A DNA stretch of 64,000 nucleotides, from contig NZ_CP042437.1 of assembly GCF_007971525.1 (NCBI RefSeq), forward strand, positions 1,798,001 through 1,862,000, given 5' to 3'. Under the pieces are notes generated by a model. The model saw only the letters and a program-made list of their open reading frames with translations, searched no databases and was not told where the DNA came from. A program made the translations under genes and the position numbers. Positions 1 to 8,614 of the stretch are shown piece by piece. The first letter of the stretch is position 1. Every line of letters begins with the position of its first letter. The DNA comes from Mucilaginibacter ginsenosidivorax. Its GTDB lineage: Bacteria; Bacteroidota; Bacteroidia; Sphingobacteriales; Sphingobacteriaceae.

Positions 1-3000
1 CCAATACCGGTATCCTTCACACTAAAGCCTATCAGTATATTACCGTCATGAGGTTTGGATGCCGCAAAAACCCTTATAAATATTTCGCCTTTCTCGGTAA
101 ATTTTATGGCGTTACTTACCAGGTTTATCAACACCTGTTTAAGCCTAAGTTCGTCGCCTACAATGCATGCCGGTACATCAGTATCTATTTCGTAAATTAA
201 ATCAATATGTTTTTCGGCAATTTTGGTCGAGAACACATCCATCACATTTTCTATGCTTTTGCGAAGCACAAAATCCTCATGTTCAATTTCAATTTTCCCC
301 GATTCTATTTTAGAAAAATCAAGAATATCGTTAATCACATTCAGCAAGCTTTCACCGCAATTGATAATCGTATCGGTATACTCACGCTGCTCGCTATCAA
401 GATTGGTTTCGGCCAATAATGATCCCATTCCTATTACACCATTCATTGGGGTGCGTATTTCATGGCTCATGGTGGCCAAAAAAGTACTTTTTGCCAGGTT
501 GGCTTTTTCGGCTTCTTCGCGGGCCAAATGCTCCTGGTGTTTTTGTTCGGTAAGCAGCTGGTTAAGCACTTTAAGGTCGTCAGCCTGCTCAAGCAACTTG
601 TCCGATTTTATAGTTAATTCGGTATTTAACGAGTGTAATTCTTCTGATTGCGCCTGTAGCTCTTCGGCCTGCGCCTGCAACGCTTCTGATTGCGTTTGCA
701 ATTCTTCGGCTTTATTCGCAATATCGGCAGTGCGTTCTTTAACCTGCTTTTCAAGCGCTATTTTTTGCTTGTTGATACCATCGATACGGTGGCGGTAATA
801 GGAATAAATGCCAACAATAAAAGTTAGCGCCGCCAAAATACGGAACCAAAGCGTTTGCCAGTAAGGAGGCGTAATAATAACCCGAACCGAAGCAGTTTTG
901 GGGTTCCAAAAGCCATCGTTATTTGATGCTTTTACCCTGAATGTATAAGTACCCGGATCAAGATTGGTATAAGTAGCTCTTTTTGTAGCATCGGCAGTTG
1001 TCCAGCTTGTATCAAATCCTTCCAACTTGTACGCATAACTGTTATTTTCGGGTATTACATAATTCAACCCGTTAAATTCAAAAGTAAGCGATGTTTGCCT
1101 GTAGTTTAAATGCAGTTGCCTGGTTAAAGAAATATCGGTTTTTAATATAGAATCCTTTTCGCCCGGAACGATGGTTTTATTAAAAATCTGCAGCCCGGTA
1201 ATAAAAACAGGCGGCAGAAAGGTGTTAATTTTGATATTTTTAGGATAAAAAGTAGTGAGCCCTTTGGTACCGCCAAAAAACATTTCGCCATCTTTTGCCC
1301 TTAAAAACGAATTGGATTCAAATTCAATTCCTTGCAGGCCATCATGAATATTAAATTTTTTATAGGTGTGCTTATCCGGATTAAACATAGACAAGCCATC
1401 ATTAGCCGATACCCATAGGTTGCCAAATTCATCTTCGGTTATACCTTTGATCATATCATCAAACTGGCCTGGTTGTTTATTGTAAAGAGCAAACGCGTTT
1501 TTTTTCGCATCAAAAAGATACAAGCCCGTTTGGCCAATCCAAAGGCGCCCCTTATGATCGGTAAAAATCACCCGGATATCGGGCTTCTTGGCCAATTCAT
1601 TAAAATAATGAGAGAACCTCCTGCTTTTTAAATTATAACAGTTTAAGCCGCCGTCGTCGCCGCCAAACCAAACATTGCCGGCTTTATCCTGGTTAATCAC
1701 AAATACGTTATTCCCCAAAAATTCGGTAACACCATCAGGATCTTTGGTAACACGCCTGAATTGATGGGTTTTAGCATCCAGCAGGTTAAGCCCCCCGCCA
1801 AAAGTGCCTACCCACAGGTTGCCCTCGCTATCCTGGAATGTTTTAAATACCATATCCGAGCTAATGGTTGTTTTGTCATTCGGATTATTTTTAAAACGGG
1901 TAAACCTGGTGCTCCCCGGGCGGAGCAGGTTTAACCCGCCGGCCCAGGTACTTATCCACAGGTTTTTATCCAGGTCTTCGGTAATATCAAGCACTGCGTC
2001 CGAGCCAATGCTTGCCGCGTCGGCCTCGTTGTATCTGAAATGTTTAAATGTTGCTTTTTCCCGGTTAAACAGGTTCAGCCCGCCTCCATCTGTACCAATC
2101 CAGATATAGCCCCTGCTATCCTCGCAAAACGACTTAACATCGCTGAAACTTAAACTATTGGGATCTTTTTCCTGCCGGTAAACATTAAACCTGTTGGCAG
2201 CAGGGGTGTACAGGCTGATACCTCCGCGACCTGTACCTACCCATAAGTTACCCTGGTTATCTTCAAACAAACCCGAAGCTGAGGTTTGTGCAAGGCTTGT
2301 CGGATCGTAAAACTTATGAGTATAATGATAAAAGCTGTCATCAGCCGGGTTATAAAGATTAAGCCCTTCGTTTATGGTACCTACCCAAACATGGCCTTCG
2401 TGATCAATGAGCAAACCGGCAAGCGCTATCTCATTACCAGATAGGCTACCTGCCGATCCGGTGATATGTTGATACTGCTTAAAAGAACTATTTTGCGGAT
2501 CGAAAACCAGCACCCCGGCAGTTTTAGTGGCCAGCCAAAGTTTGCCATCCCGGGCCAGCTGCATTGATTGTATATTGTTAGCCGCGGATCCGAGCTTGTT
2601 TTTTACCAGGTTGAATTTTTTGGCAGAGCGGTTGTACACATTTAAACCAGAATCAGTTGCTATCCAAAGCCTGTTCTGCCTGTCTTCTAAAATATAATGA
2701 ACAGAACCCGCACTAATGCTGTTGCCATCCTTCTTGCTGTGGGCAAAATGTAAAAACTGCTTTGTTTGACGGTTAAAAATATCAAGGCCACCATCTTCAG
2801 AAACTACCCATAAAACATGCTGTGTATCCTCAAAAATGCAGGCAATCATGTTACCGCTAATGCTATTCTTATCTTTAGCGTCATGAGTGTAACGTGCAAA
2901 TGAATTGCTATATGGGTTAAAGCTATTAAGCCCATTTACAGTACCTATCCATAAAATTTTGTTGCTGTCTTCGTAAATATACTTGATCAGGTTGTCACTC

Positions 3001-3269
3001 AAACTATGTTTATCGCCCGGAATATTGCGGTAAACAACCATCTGCTGTCCATCGTAACGGTTTAACCCATCTTGTGTGCCAAACCACATAAAACCACGGC
3101 TGTCCTGCCGCGTTGCAAAAACATAACTGTTTGACAAGCCTTGCTCGATACTTATTTGCTTGAATTTTATTTCGGGCGCTTGTGTTTTACCATCTTTTGG
3201 GGATAAAAGGATTGTAAACAATACAAGCCCCCTAACCAAATATGTAAACCATCTGTGCGGTTTAATCAT
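1..3269 (-). CDS. Two-component sensor with reg_prop propeller, Y_Y_Y domain and HisKA/HATPase kinase (C-terminus outside the window)
   Basis: The frame is open from the ATG at 3267-3269 to the window edge, giving about 1088 visible residues. After a hydrophobic N-terminus come many repeats typical of the two-component regulator propeller (about residues 40-700). A Y_Y_Y domain follows ([14 protein letters not shown] near residue 775), then one membrane segment near 810 and a heptad-rich EELQ/SEALQ coiled coil. The kinase core has the H-box [10 protein letters not shown] near residue 933, the N-box [10 protein letters not shown] near 1045 and the start of the G1 box (VKDTGI) at the window edge. 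The family senses periplasmic ligands, often glycans, and many members continue into a receiver and AraC output domain. That part cannot be seen here, so calling it a full hybrid is inference. No polysaccharide-utilisation genes are visible on this side. Confidence 0.9.
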   Translation of the reverse strand, partial: MIKPHRWFTYLVRGLVLFTILLSPKDGKTQAPEIKFKQISIEQGLSNSYVFATRQDSRGFMWFGTQDGLNRYDGQQMVVYRNIPGDKHSLSDNLIKYIYEDSNKILWIGTVNGLNSFNPYSNSFARYTHDAKDKNSISGNMIACIFEDTQHVLWVVSEDGGLDIFNRQTKQFLHFAHSKKDGNSISAGSVHYILEDRQNRLWIATDSGLNVYNRSAKKFNLVKNKLGSAANNIQSMQLARDGKLWLATKTAGVLVFDPQNSSFKQYQHITGSAGSLSGNEIALAGLLIDHEGHVWVGTINEGLNLYNPADDSFYHYTHKFYDPTSLAQTSASGLFEDNQGNLWVGTGRGGISLYTPAANRFNVYRQEKDPNSLSFSDVKSFCEDSRGYIWIGTDGGGLNLFNREKATFKHFRYNEADAASIGSDAVLDITEDLDKNLWISTWAGGLNLLRPGSTRFTRFKNNPNDKTTISSDMVFKTFQDSEGNLWVGTFGGGLNLLDAKTHQFRRVTKDPDGVTEFLGNNVFVINQDKAGNVWFGGDDGGLNCYNLKSRRFSHYFNELAKKPDIRVIFTDHKGRLWIGQTGLYLFDAKKNAFALYNKQPGQFDDMIKGITEDEFGNLWVSANDGLSMFNPDKHTYKKFNIHDGLQGIEFESNSFLRAKDGEMFFGGTKGLTTFYPKNIKINTFLPPVFITGLQIFNKTIVPGEKDSILKTDISLTRQLHLNYRQTSLTFEFNGLNYVIPENNSYAYKLEGFDTSWTTADATKRATYTNLDPGTYTFRVKASNNDGFWNPKTASVRVIITPPYWQTLWFRILAALTFIVGIYSYYRHRIDGINKQKIALEKQVKERTADIANKAEELQTQSEALQAQAEELQAQSEELHSLNTELTIKSDKLLEQADDLKVLNQLLTEQKHQEHLAREEAEKANLAKSTFLATMSHEIRTPMNGVIGMGSLLAETNLDSEQREYTDTIINCGESLLNVINDILDFSKIESGKIEIEHEDFVLRKSIENVMDVFSTKIAEKHIDLIYEIDTDVPACIVGDELRLKQVLINLVSNAIKFTEKGEIFIRVFAASKPHDGNILIGFSVKDTGI

Positions 3270-3438
3270 CACGATATAAAAAAAATTAATTTAGCTTTAT
3301 GCTGTTTTTATACGATTGCATTTGAGTAAAGTTGGCATTAAGTAACATTTTATATATTTATTAAAAAATTGACACATAGGTACATAGGAATAAACACGTT
3401 AAAAACTGGTTCAGATTATTAAATTTAATAATACCCTT

Positions 3439-3756
3439 ATGGCACGCATAGTCATTGTAGCTTACAAACCCAAACCAGGCAAAGCCCTGGAGTTGAAAGA
3501 ACTCACCAAAACCCATGTGCCACGTTTAAGGGCCGAAGGGCTTGTTACTAACCGCGAAGCCGTAATTATGCAGGCAGCTGATGGCACTGTTATAGAAGTT
3601 TTTGAATGGTTATCGGCCGATGCCATCAGGCAGGCACATGCCAACCCCGTTGTACACCAGTTGTGGGCCGAATATGCAGAGGTATGCGACTATGTAAACC
3701 TAAACAGCCTTGCCGAGGCCGGCAACATGTTTGCAGAATTTAACGCTATTGATTAA
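3439..3756 (+). CDS. Small ABM-like (dimeric alpha/beta barrel) protein
   Basis: This 105-residue cytosolic protein opens with a beta strand (ARIVIVAYKPKPGK) followed by an amphipathic helix. A second half, VIMQAADGTVIEVFEWLS then a helix, gives the strand-helix-strand pattern of the antibiotic-biosynthesis-monooxygenase/Dabb fold. Such proteins are usually dimers and can be cofactor-free oxygenases or simple binding proteins. No catalytic residue can be assigned from the sequence. The gene stands alone between the sensor kinase (opposite strand) and a secreted TonB-domain protein. The fold assignment is inference from pattern, and the substrate is unknown. Confidence 0.55.
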   Translation: MARIVIVAYKPKPGKALELKELTKTHVPRLRAEGLVTNREAVIMQAADGTVIEVFEWLSADAIRQAHANPVVHQLWAEYAEVCDYVNLNSLAEAGNMFAEFNAID

Positions 3757-3882
3757 CAGACTAAAAAACGTGCTATCCAATTAAAACAAATTTTCCATAT
3801 ACCAACAAAGTTTGTGTTTTGTTGTTATGGTAGGGCTTGCACATAAAATATAAATAACGAATTTACTTTAACACCCGGAAAT

Positions 3883-4278
3883 ATGAAATTTAGCCTTTTA
3901 CCAATCATTGCCATTTTAGCTTTTTGTTTTATCGGCCAACACTCGTTTGCCCATGAACAAAAAGATACCGTTAAAAGCAACACCGCTACCATTGAACCCG
4001 GCGAAGTACTACCGCAGTTTCCGGGTGGGCAGGATAAGCTTACCGCGTTTATCAAATCAAAATTAAGGCCTGTAAAAGGCGCGTCGGGCAAGGTTTTGGT
4101 TTATTTTGTTGTGGAGAAGACCGGAAAGCTAAATCATATTAAAGTGATTAAAGGGCTGAGCGCCGAGGCCAATAAAGAGGCGGTACGTGTTATCAAGCTT
4201 TCGCCCAAATGGAAGCCAGGCTCGCAAAACGGCGTTGCGCGCAGGGTAGCCTATACCACGCCGGTTACTTTCAGTTAA
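3883..4278 (+). CDS. Secreted protein with TonB C-terminal-like domain
   Basis: This 131-residue protein has a signal peptide (residues 1-23, ending around SFAHE) and an N-terminal linker containing EVLPQFPGGQDKL. The Bacteroidota TonB C-terminal domain follows: a GKVLVYFVVEKTGKL strand, a central helix (EANKEAVRVIK) and a final strand with VAYTTPVTF. Full TonB proteins have an inner-membrane anchor and a proline spacer. Here the domain is fused directly to a cleavable signal, so it is probably a free periplasmic TonB-like module rather than an energy transducer. No exbB/exbD genes lie nearby. It may be expressed alone. Confidence 0.75.
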   Translation: MKFSLLPIIAILAFCFIGQHSFAHEQKDTVKSNTATIEPGEVLPQFPGGQDKLTAFIKSKLRPVKGASGKVLVYFVVEKTGKLNHIKVIKGLSAEANKEAVRVIKLSPKWKPGSQNGVARRVAYTTPVTFS

Positions 4279-4329
4279 AATCGGGCGTTTAAAAACTTTC
4301 ATTCAGTTAACATAACCGCTTTTTTAATT

Positions 4330-4731
4330 ATGAAGCAAGTACTTAGCGCTGTTACCATCGCTGCTAAAAATTTGCAGCAACTAAGGCTATTTTATACCGG
4401 TGTTTTAGACTGGGAAATACTCACCGAAAACGAAAGCGTTTTAATGCTGAAGTTGAAAACAGTTGTACTTACATTATGCACCGAAGCGGTGTTTGCCGGT
4501 TATACCGGGATACCGCCGCGCGGCGAAAAGCATACCGGTTGTTATTTCACCATCAATCTTGATTCAGCAAAGGAGGTGGACGATAATTTCATGGCATTGG
4601 CCAGCTTAAAAACCACCATTGTAAAAATGCCCGCGCAAACATTTTGGGGCGGATACAGCGGCTTTTTTACCGACCCGGAAGATAATTTGTGGGAACTGTG
4701 CCACAACCCCATACCCGGTACAAGGGCCTGA
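4330..4731 (+). CDS. VOC (glyoxalase/bleomycin resistance) family protein
   Basis: This 133-residue protein starts with the typical first beta-alpha unit (VTIAAKNLQQLRLFYTGVLDWE) and ends with the second module, FTDPEDNLWELCHNP, whose glutamate is usually a metal ligand. The motif GGYSGFFTDPEDN is characteristic of VOC proteins. Family members are metal-dependent lyases, dioxygenases or drug-binding proteins. The metal set cannot be completed with confidence from the sequence, so the reaction is unassigned. The gene ends five bases from the converging stop of the LytTR regulator on the other strand. Confidence 0.75.
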   Translation: MKQVLSAVTIAAKNLQQLRLFYTGVLDWEILTENESVLMLKLKTVVLTLCTEAVFAGYTGIPPRGEKHTGCYFTINLDSAKEVDDNFMALASLKTTIVKMPAQTFWGGYSGFFTDPEDNLWELCHNPIPGTRA

Positions 4732-4736
4732 CCTAT

Positions 4737-5468
4737 CTATTTAAAATGAAAATTCTCGGCCTTTAACCGCTTCTGCATTTCCTGTTTATAATTGCGACCA
4801 ATGGGTAATTCGTGCCCGTTTACTTCTACACTATAGGCGTAAAAAGAACTGATGTGCGCAATAGCTACAATAAAAGACCGATGTGCACGCACAAACTTAT
4901 TTTCGGGCAACATACCCTCCAGCAGGCTTATTTTTTGTTTGCTGATATAAACGTTACCGGTAGTTATCACCTTAACGTAATCACGCAGGCTCTCAACCCA
5001 TAAAATATCATTTACATTTATTTTAATGGTTTTACGCTCAACCTTCAGGTACAGGAATGCTTCGGTATCGCCGCCAAACTTTTCATAACTATGGCCTGTG
5101 CCTGCATTATTGCCGCTAAGCTGGTAAACTTTATCAATGGCCCGCATAAACCTGTCAAGCGGAATGGGTTTAACCAAATAATCAACCACATTTAAATCAA
5201 AGCCATCAAGGGCATACTGGCTGTAGGCCGTTGTAAAAATAGTTTTGGGCGGGTTTTTAAGGGTTTTTAAAAAATCAATCCCGGTTATACCGGGCATCTG
5301 GATATCCAGAAACATTAAATCAACAGTTTTTTGCTGCAACAACTGGAAAGCCTGAATAGCATTGTAGCATTTACCCACAATCTCCATATCATCAAAATTG
5401 CGCAGGTAATTCTCCATCACCTCAATGGCATATGGCTCGTCGTCAACTATGAGTATACGCAATTTCAT
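4737..5468 (-). CDS. LytTR-family response regulator
   Basis: This 243-residue regulator has a receiver domain at residues 1-120, with the acidic pair in VDDEPYA, the phospho-acceptor Asp in FLDIQMPG and the conserved lysine in YLVKPIPLD. A LytTR DNA-binding domain follows at about 140-240, with FLYLKVERKTIKINVNDILW at its start and FVRAHRSFIVA further on. LytTR regulators bind paired direct repeats and control nearby or surface-related genes. The start overlaps the end of the upstream histidine kinase by 26 bases, which indicates translational coupling and a cognate pair. Confidence 0.93.
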   Translation of the reverse strand: MKLRILIVDDEPYAIEVMENYLRNFDDMEIVGKCYNAIQAFQLLQQKTVDLMFLDIQMPGITGIDFLKTLKNPPKTIFTTAYSQYALDGFDLNVVDYLVKPIPLDRFMRAIDKVYQLSGNNAGTGHSYEKFGGDTEAFLYLKVERKTIKINVNDILWVESLRDYVKVITTGNVYISKQKISLLEGMLPENKFVRAHRSFIVAIAHISSFYAYSVEVNGHELPIGRNYKQEMQKRLKAENFHFK

Positions 5469-6576
5469 GGGTAGTTATTTGAGATGGGGTTTGAGGCGCA
5501 AAGTTGAGTCGGACGTCAAGCACAGCCAAAAAAGTATCATGGTCGTCCATTATTTTAAGGCTGTGGGTGGTTGGATATATCAATTCCAGCCGTTTTCTAA
5601 GGTTTTGCAGCCCGATGTTACCGGTTTTACCGGCGCCTTTATTTGCGCCTGCTGCTTTACTGTTTGATATTTTGAGTTTAAGTTCATCGCGCATAACATA
5701 TAAATTGATATTTATCCAGGCATCGCCCATTTGCTCGCCGGCGCCATGTTTAAAAGCATTTTCAATAAGCGGCAACATCAGCAACGGGGCTATCAGCTTG
5801 CCATCGGTATCGCCGTAAATATTAAAATTAATATCCAGCCTGTCTTCATAGCGCAGCTTTTCCAGGCTTATAAACTGCTGCAGCATTTTTATCTCCTGGC
5901 TTAACAATACCTCGCCGGTATTGCATTCATATAGCATGTAACGTAAAATATTACTCAGGTTAAGGATCAGCTGCGGCGACTTTGCAGATTGGTTTAAGCT
6001 TAAAGCGTAAAGGTTATTTAGCGTGTTAAATAAAAAGTGAGGGTGTACCTGCGCTTTTAGTGCATTTAGCTCGGCCTGTAAAGTGGCTTGTTTACGCTGA
6101 TACCACATTTTAAACAACTTAATGGCCAAAACAAAGCCTATTACCAGGTTGGTCCCCTTTAATGCGTTAATCATGTTTTGTAAATCAAACAGCTTCATTA
6201 AAAACGGCCGCCGCGAGGCTTCAAAATAGTCGCCTTCGGTAACATGCATCATCCGGATGGTATAGGGGGTTACAAACAAAATACCAACTATGCGGGTAAC
6301 AACAACCGACAATACAAACACTCCTAACGCCAGGCAACCAAACTTTAAATACCTGCCCGGAAACAGGTATTTAGGGATAAGCCAGCCGGCTATTGCATAA
6401 TAATAGGCTATTTGGATGGGCATAAAAATAAGGTTGTTGCGCAGCGATACCATGAAATTGGTTTGTACCGAATACATCATGATAATAATAAAGCTCACCG
6501 TTAGCCAAAATAATATGTGCTGCAGGGGCCTTGGCATTTTAAAATGGGCAACATCTAAATCAGCAAGCTGTTTCAT
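5443..6576 (-). CDS. LytS/YpdA-type sensor histidine kinase (His_kinase family)
   Basis: This 377-residue inner-membrane kinase has about four transmembrane helices (around residues 20-40, 50-68, 78-102 and 138-155) with no large periplasmic domain. The His_kinase domain has the signature HPHFLFN at 178-184 and the ATPase N-box PLIENAFKHGAG in the C-terminal third. It should phosphorylate the LytTR regulator encoded immediately downstream, whose start lies inside this gene. Its ligand is unknown, and the short loops suggest intramembrane sensing. The divergent upstream region holds a nested palindrome at 6627-6655. Confidence 0.92.
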   Translation of the reverse strand: MKQLADLDVAHFKMPRPLQHILFWLTVSFIIIMMYSVQTNFMVSLRNNLIFMPIQIAYYYAIAGWLIPKYLFPGRYLKFGCLALGVFVLSVVVTRIVGILFVTPYTIRMMHVTEGDYFEASRRPFLMKLFDLQNMINALKGTNLVIGFVLAIKLFKMWYQRKQATLQAELNALKAQVHPHFLFNTLNNLYALSLNQSAKSPQLILNLSNILRYMLYECNTGEVLLSQEIKMLQQFISLEKLRYEDRLDINFNIYGDTDGKLIAPLLMLPLIENAFKHGAGEQMGDAWININLYVMRDELKLKISNSKAAGANKGAGKTGNIGLQNLRKRLELIYPTTHSLKIMDDHDTFLAVLDVRLNFAPQTPSQITTHEIAYTHS

Positions 6577-6626
6577 ATAGCTAAATTACTTATAGTCAAT
6601 TAAAAGAGTGAACTATTTGGTGTTCC

Positions 6627-6655
6627 TGTCGACGGATGACATGTCTGCGTCGACA
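6627..6655. promoter_or_regulatory. Nested inverted repeat, possible operator
   Basis: Perfect 8-base arms TGTCGACG (6627-6634) and CGTCGACA (6648-6655) enclose a second perfect palindrome, GACATGTC (6638-6645). The site lies 50 bases upstream of the histidine kinase start, between divergent genes. It could be a dimeric regulator site or a small hairpin. No regulator can be named from the sequence. Confidence 0.4.
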
Positions 6656-6815
6656 AAATGCATTAAAATAGTTTTATCCGGCATGCTTTTGCATATAAAT
6701 GAAACCTGTGCCTGCAACAAGTCCGTTTGTACGTGGTATCCTGCTATATGACGCTGTTAGTTTATAAAGTGTTACCCGGCCTATAATTTAGTTTTCGGAT
6801 TTAAAAATAAACAAC

Positions 6816-7127
6816 ATGAAAAAGACTGTATTAACACTTGCCATTATTTGGATGGCGGCTACAGGCAGCATAGCCCAAACAAAAACCAGTAATACCGCTA
6901 CCTGGGTTGTAGAAAGCAACCTTAACCACCCGGGCATACAAACGGTAAGGTTTTATGATAGTGATAAGCACCTTATTTACACCGAAACCATTAAAGCCCG
7001 CATAAATGTGAGCAACAAAAAGGTACAGCGAAAGCTTAATAGCATGCTGGATATTTTAATGACAACCGGCAAACCGGTAAACGACAGCAACCTGCTTGCG
7101 GCATCTTTTAAAGTAAAAAAGAACTAA
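6816..7127 (+). CDS. Small secreted protein of unknown function
   Basis: This 103-residue protein has a clear signal peptide (MKKTVLTLAIIWMAATGSIAQ, cleaved after AQ). The mature part is short: TATWVVESN, then a strand-rich segment QTVRFYDSDKHLIYTET, then a basic helix and LAASFKVKK. Small exported proteins of this form are common in Sphingobacteriaceae, but I do not recognise the family. It is transcribed away from the LytTR kinase/regulator pair, which makes regulation by that pair possible but unproven. A U-rich hairpin follows at 7250-7287. Confidence 0.6.
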   Translation: MKKTVLTLAIIWMAATGSIAQTKTSNTATWVVESNLNHPGIQTVRFYDSDKHLIYTETIKARINVSNKKVQRKLNSMLDILMTTGKPVNDSNLLAASFKVKKN

Positions 7128-7249
7128 CGCGCACAACAGATTTGAGAGATGTTGATTTGCCCTAAAAATTATATAAAGATGCTTTTTAATTATACTCAGG
7201 GGAGCGCGAGGCGACCCTGTTTATTTTCACCGATGCATTAATTAAAAGC

Positions 7250-7287
7250 AAAAAAGGCAAACCTGTTATAAGTCTGCCCTTTTTTTA
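7250..7287 (+). terminator. Rho-independent terminator
   Basis: An imperfect stem is formed by AAAAAAGGCAAAC and GTCTGCCCTTTTTTT with a short loop, ending in a T run. It follows the small secreted-protein gene. The A and T tracts on both sides mean it could also act on the opposite strand. Confidence 0.6.
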
Positions 7288-7687
7288 TGTACCAATATAT
7301 AGTGAAGCCTTTAACGGCTGCTTGTTTTTGTAGTGTTTGTTACCTATAGTTCTTAATTATCCTACGCCTTGATTTGTAATCTGTTACGCCAACAGGATAC
7401 CGGGCTTTCAGCCTTGAGCATTCTGCTTTAAGCTTTACTATTACCTGTAAATGATGGTTAATATCTGGTAAGTACCAAAGTACAATTGCAGTAACCTGCT
7501 TTTTATGAGTTCGAGGTTTTGCTTTTTCATGACCGTATTGTTTGATTGACATGTCAAAGGTACTGCGCGTAGCAGGGCGCATCAATCTCAATAAATCGGT
7601 TTTAACAACCAATTTTTCCTGAGGCCGGTTATTACCGTCAGTCGATAGTCATAACGGTGATTTGGGCAAGATAAATTGGAGAGAATT
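7288..7687. other. Intergenic stretch with no supported gene
   Basis: No convincing coding region is visible. Two open frames on the minus strand (90 and 65 codons) have no recognisable domain, atypical composition and no clear ribosome-binding context. The stretch lies between the terminator of the small secreted gene and the end of the AraC gene, and probably includes the 3' untranslated part of the latter. Confidence 0.5.
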
Positions 7688-8605
7688 TTATTGAAGCTGT
7701 TTAAACTCCGAAGGATTATTACCGGCAAAGCGTTTGAAAAAACGACTGAAATGCGAGCTGCTATCAAAGTTAAGCCGCTCGGCAATTTCTTTGATACTCA
7801 AACCCGATGAAGATAGCAGGTATTGCGCCTCCAGGTACATCCGGTTATGGATAACGTGCAAGGCGTTTTGGCCGGTCTCGGCCTTCACAATTTCGGTTAA
7901 ATATTTTGCCGAAATAAACAAGGCATCGGCATATTCCTGCACCGTTTTAAGAGTTAGAAACTGATCCTCAACCAGCTTCTTGAATTTATAAACCAGCTGA
8001 TATTGTTTACTCAGGTGGCGGGTTGAATGCAGCAAGCAGTTTTCACAAGCCCGGTTCATTTCGTAAAGTAAATCTGTTAACAGCAACCGTAGGATGGGTA
8101 AGTGAAAAGCGCCTTTCTCCCGGCTTTCGTCGCTTATTTTTTCATAAAGGGCTTTTAGTGAAGCACAGCTTTTTTGCGACAGGCCATAAATTGGCGGGTA
8201 ATCGGGGTTTACCTCCAGCAGGTTATCCAGTATATTTTCTTTAAGCAGGTTATTGATCAGGAATTCTTTTTTAAACAATACCTCGTACAATAACAAATCG
8301 GGCGAGGCATCTTCAAAAGAAGTTATAAACTGGGGCGATACCAGGTGGATAGAATTGGTATACACCTCGAACACAAAATGGCCGATTGTTTTTTTACAGC
8401 TGCCCCTTAAACATAAAATAACCGAGTAATAATCTGTTTTAACAGGCAGTCCATGAGTAAGGCCAGGGTGGTTATTGAGCACAGCAAAATCGTCCTGGTT
8501 CCAGCCATCGTTAATTATTCCAAAATCGGGCGCGCGATCACCTGCCGATGCCAGGTGCTTTTTTAGCGTTGATGGAATATCTAAAACGGTGATCTTATCG
8601 CTCAT
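7688..8605 (-). CDS. AraC-family transcriptional regulator
   Basis: This 305-residue protein has an N-terminal cupin-like sensing region (about 30-150) and an AraC double helix-turn-helix at about 205-305. The second HTH carries the family signature IKEIAERLNFDSSSHFSRFF followed by GNNPSEFK. The gene begins nine bases after the ispG stop on the same strand, so the two are probably cotranscribed. There is no obvious functional link with isoprenoid synthesis. Regulators of this form in Bacteroidota usually control small redox or transport operons, but the target here is unknown. Confidence 0.88.
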   Translation of the reverse strand: MSDKITVLDIPSTLKKHLASAGDRAPDFGIINDGWNQDDFAVLNNHPGLTHGLPVKTDYYSVILCLRGSCKKTIGHFVFEVYTNSIHLVSPQFITSFEDASPDLLLYEVLFKKEFLINNLLKENILDNLLEVNPDYPPIYGLSQKSCASLKALYEKISDESREKGAFHLPILRLLLTDLLYEMNRACENCLLHSTRHLSKQYQLVYKFKKLVEDQFLTLKTVQEYADALFISAKYLTEIVKAETGQNALHVIHNRMYLEAQYLLSSSGLSIKEIAERLNFDSSSHFSRFFKRFAGNNPSEFKQLQ

Positions 8606-8614
8606 AAATTAGGT

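Noticed and set aside
3883..4278. Full TonB energy transducer
   Set aside because: It has a cleavable signal and no proline spacer or inner-membrane anchor, so it is kept only as a TonB-like domain protein.
7340..7785. Two small minus-strand frames before the AraC gene
   Set aside because: No domain, poor start context, unusual residue make-up, and one overlaps the AraC 3' end.
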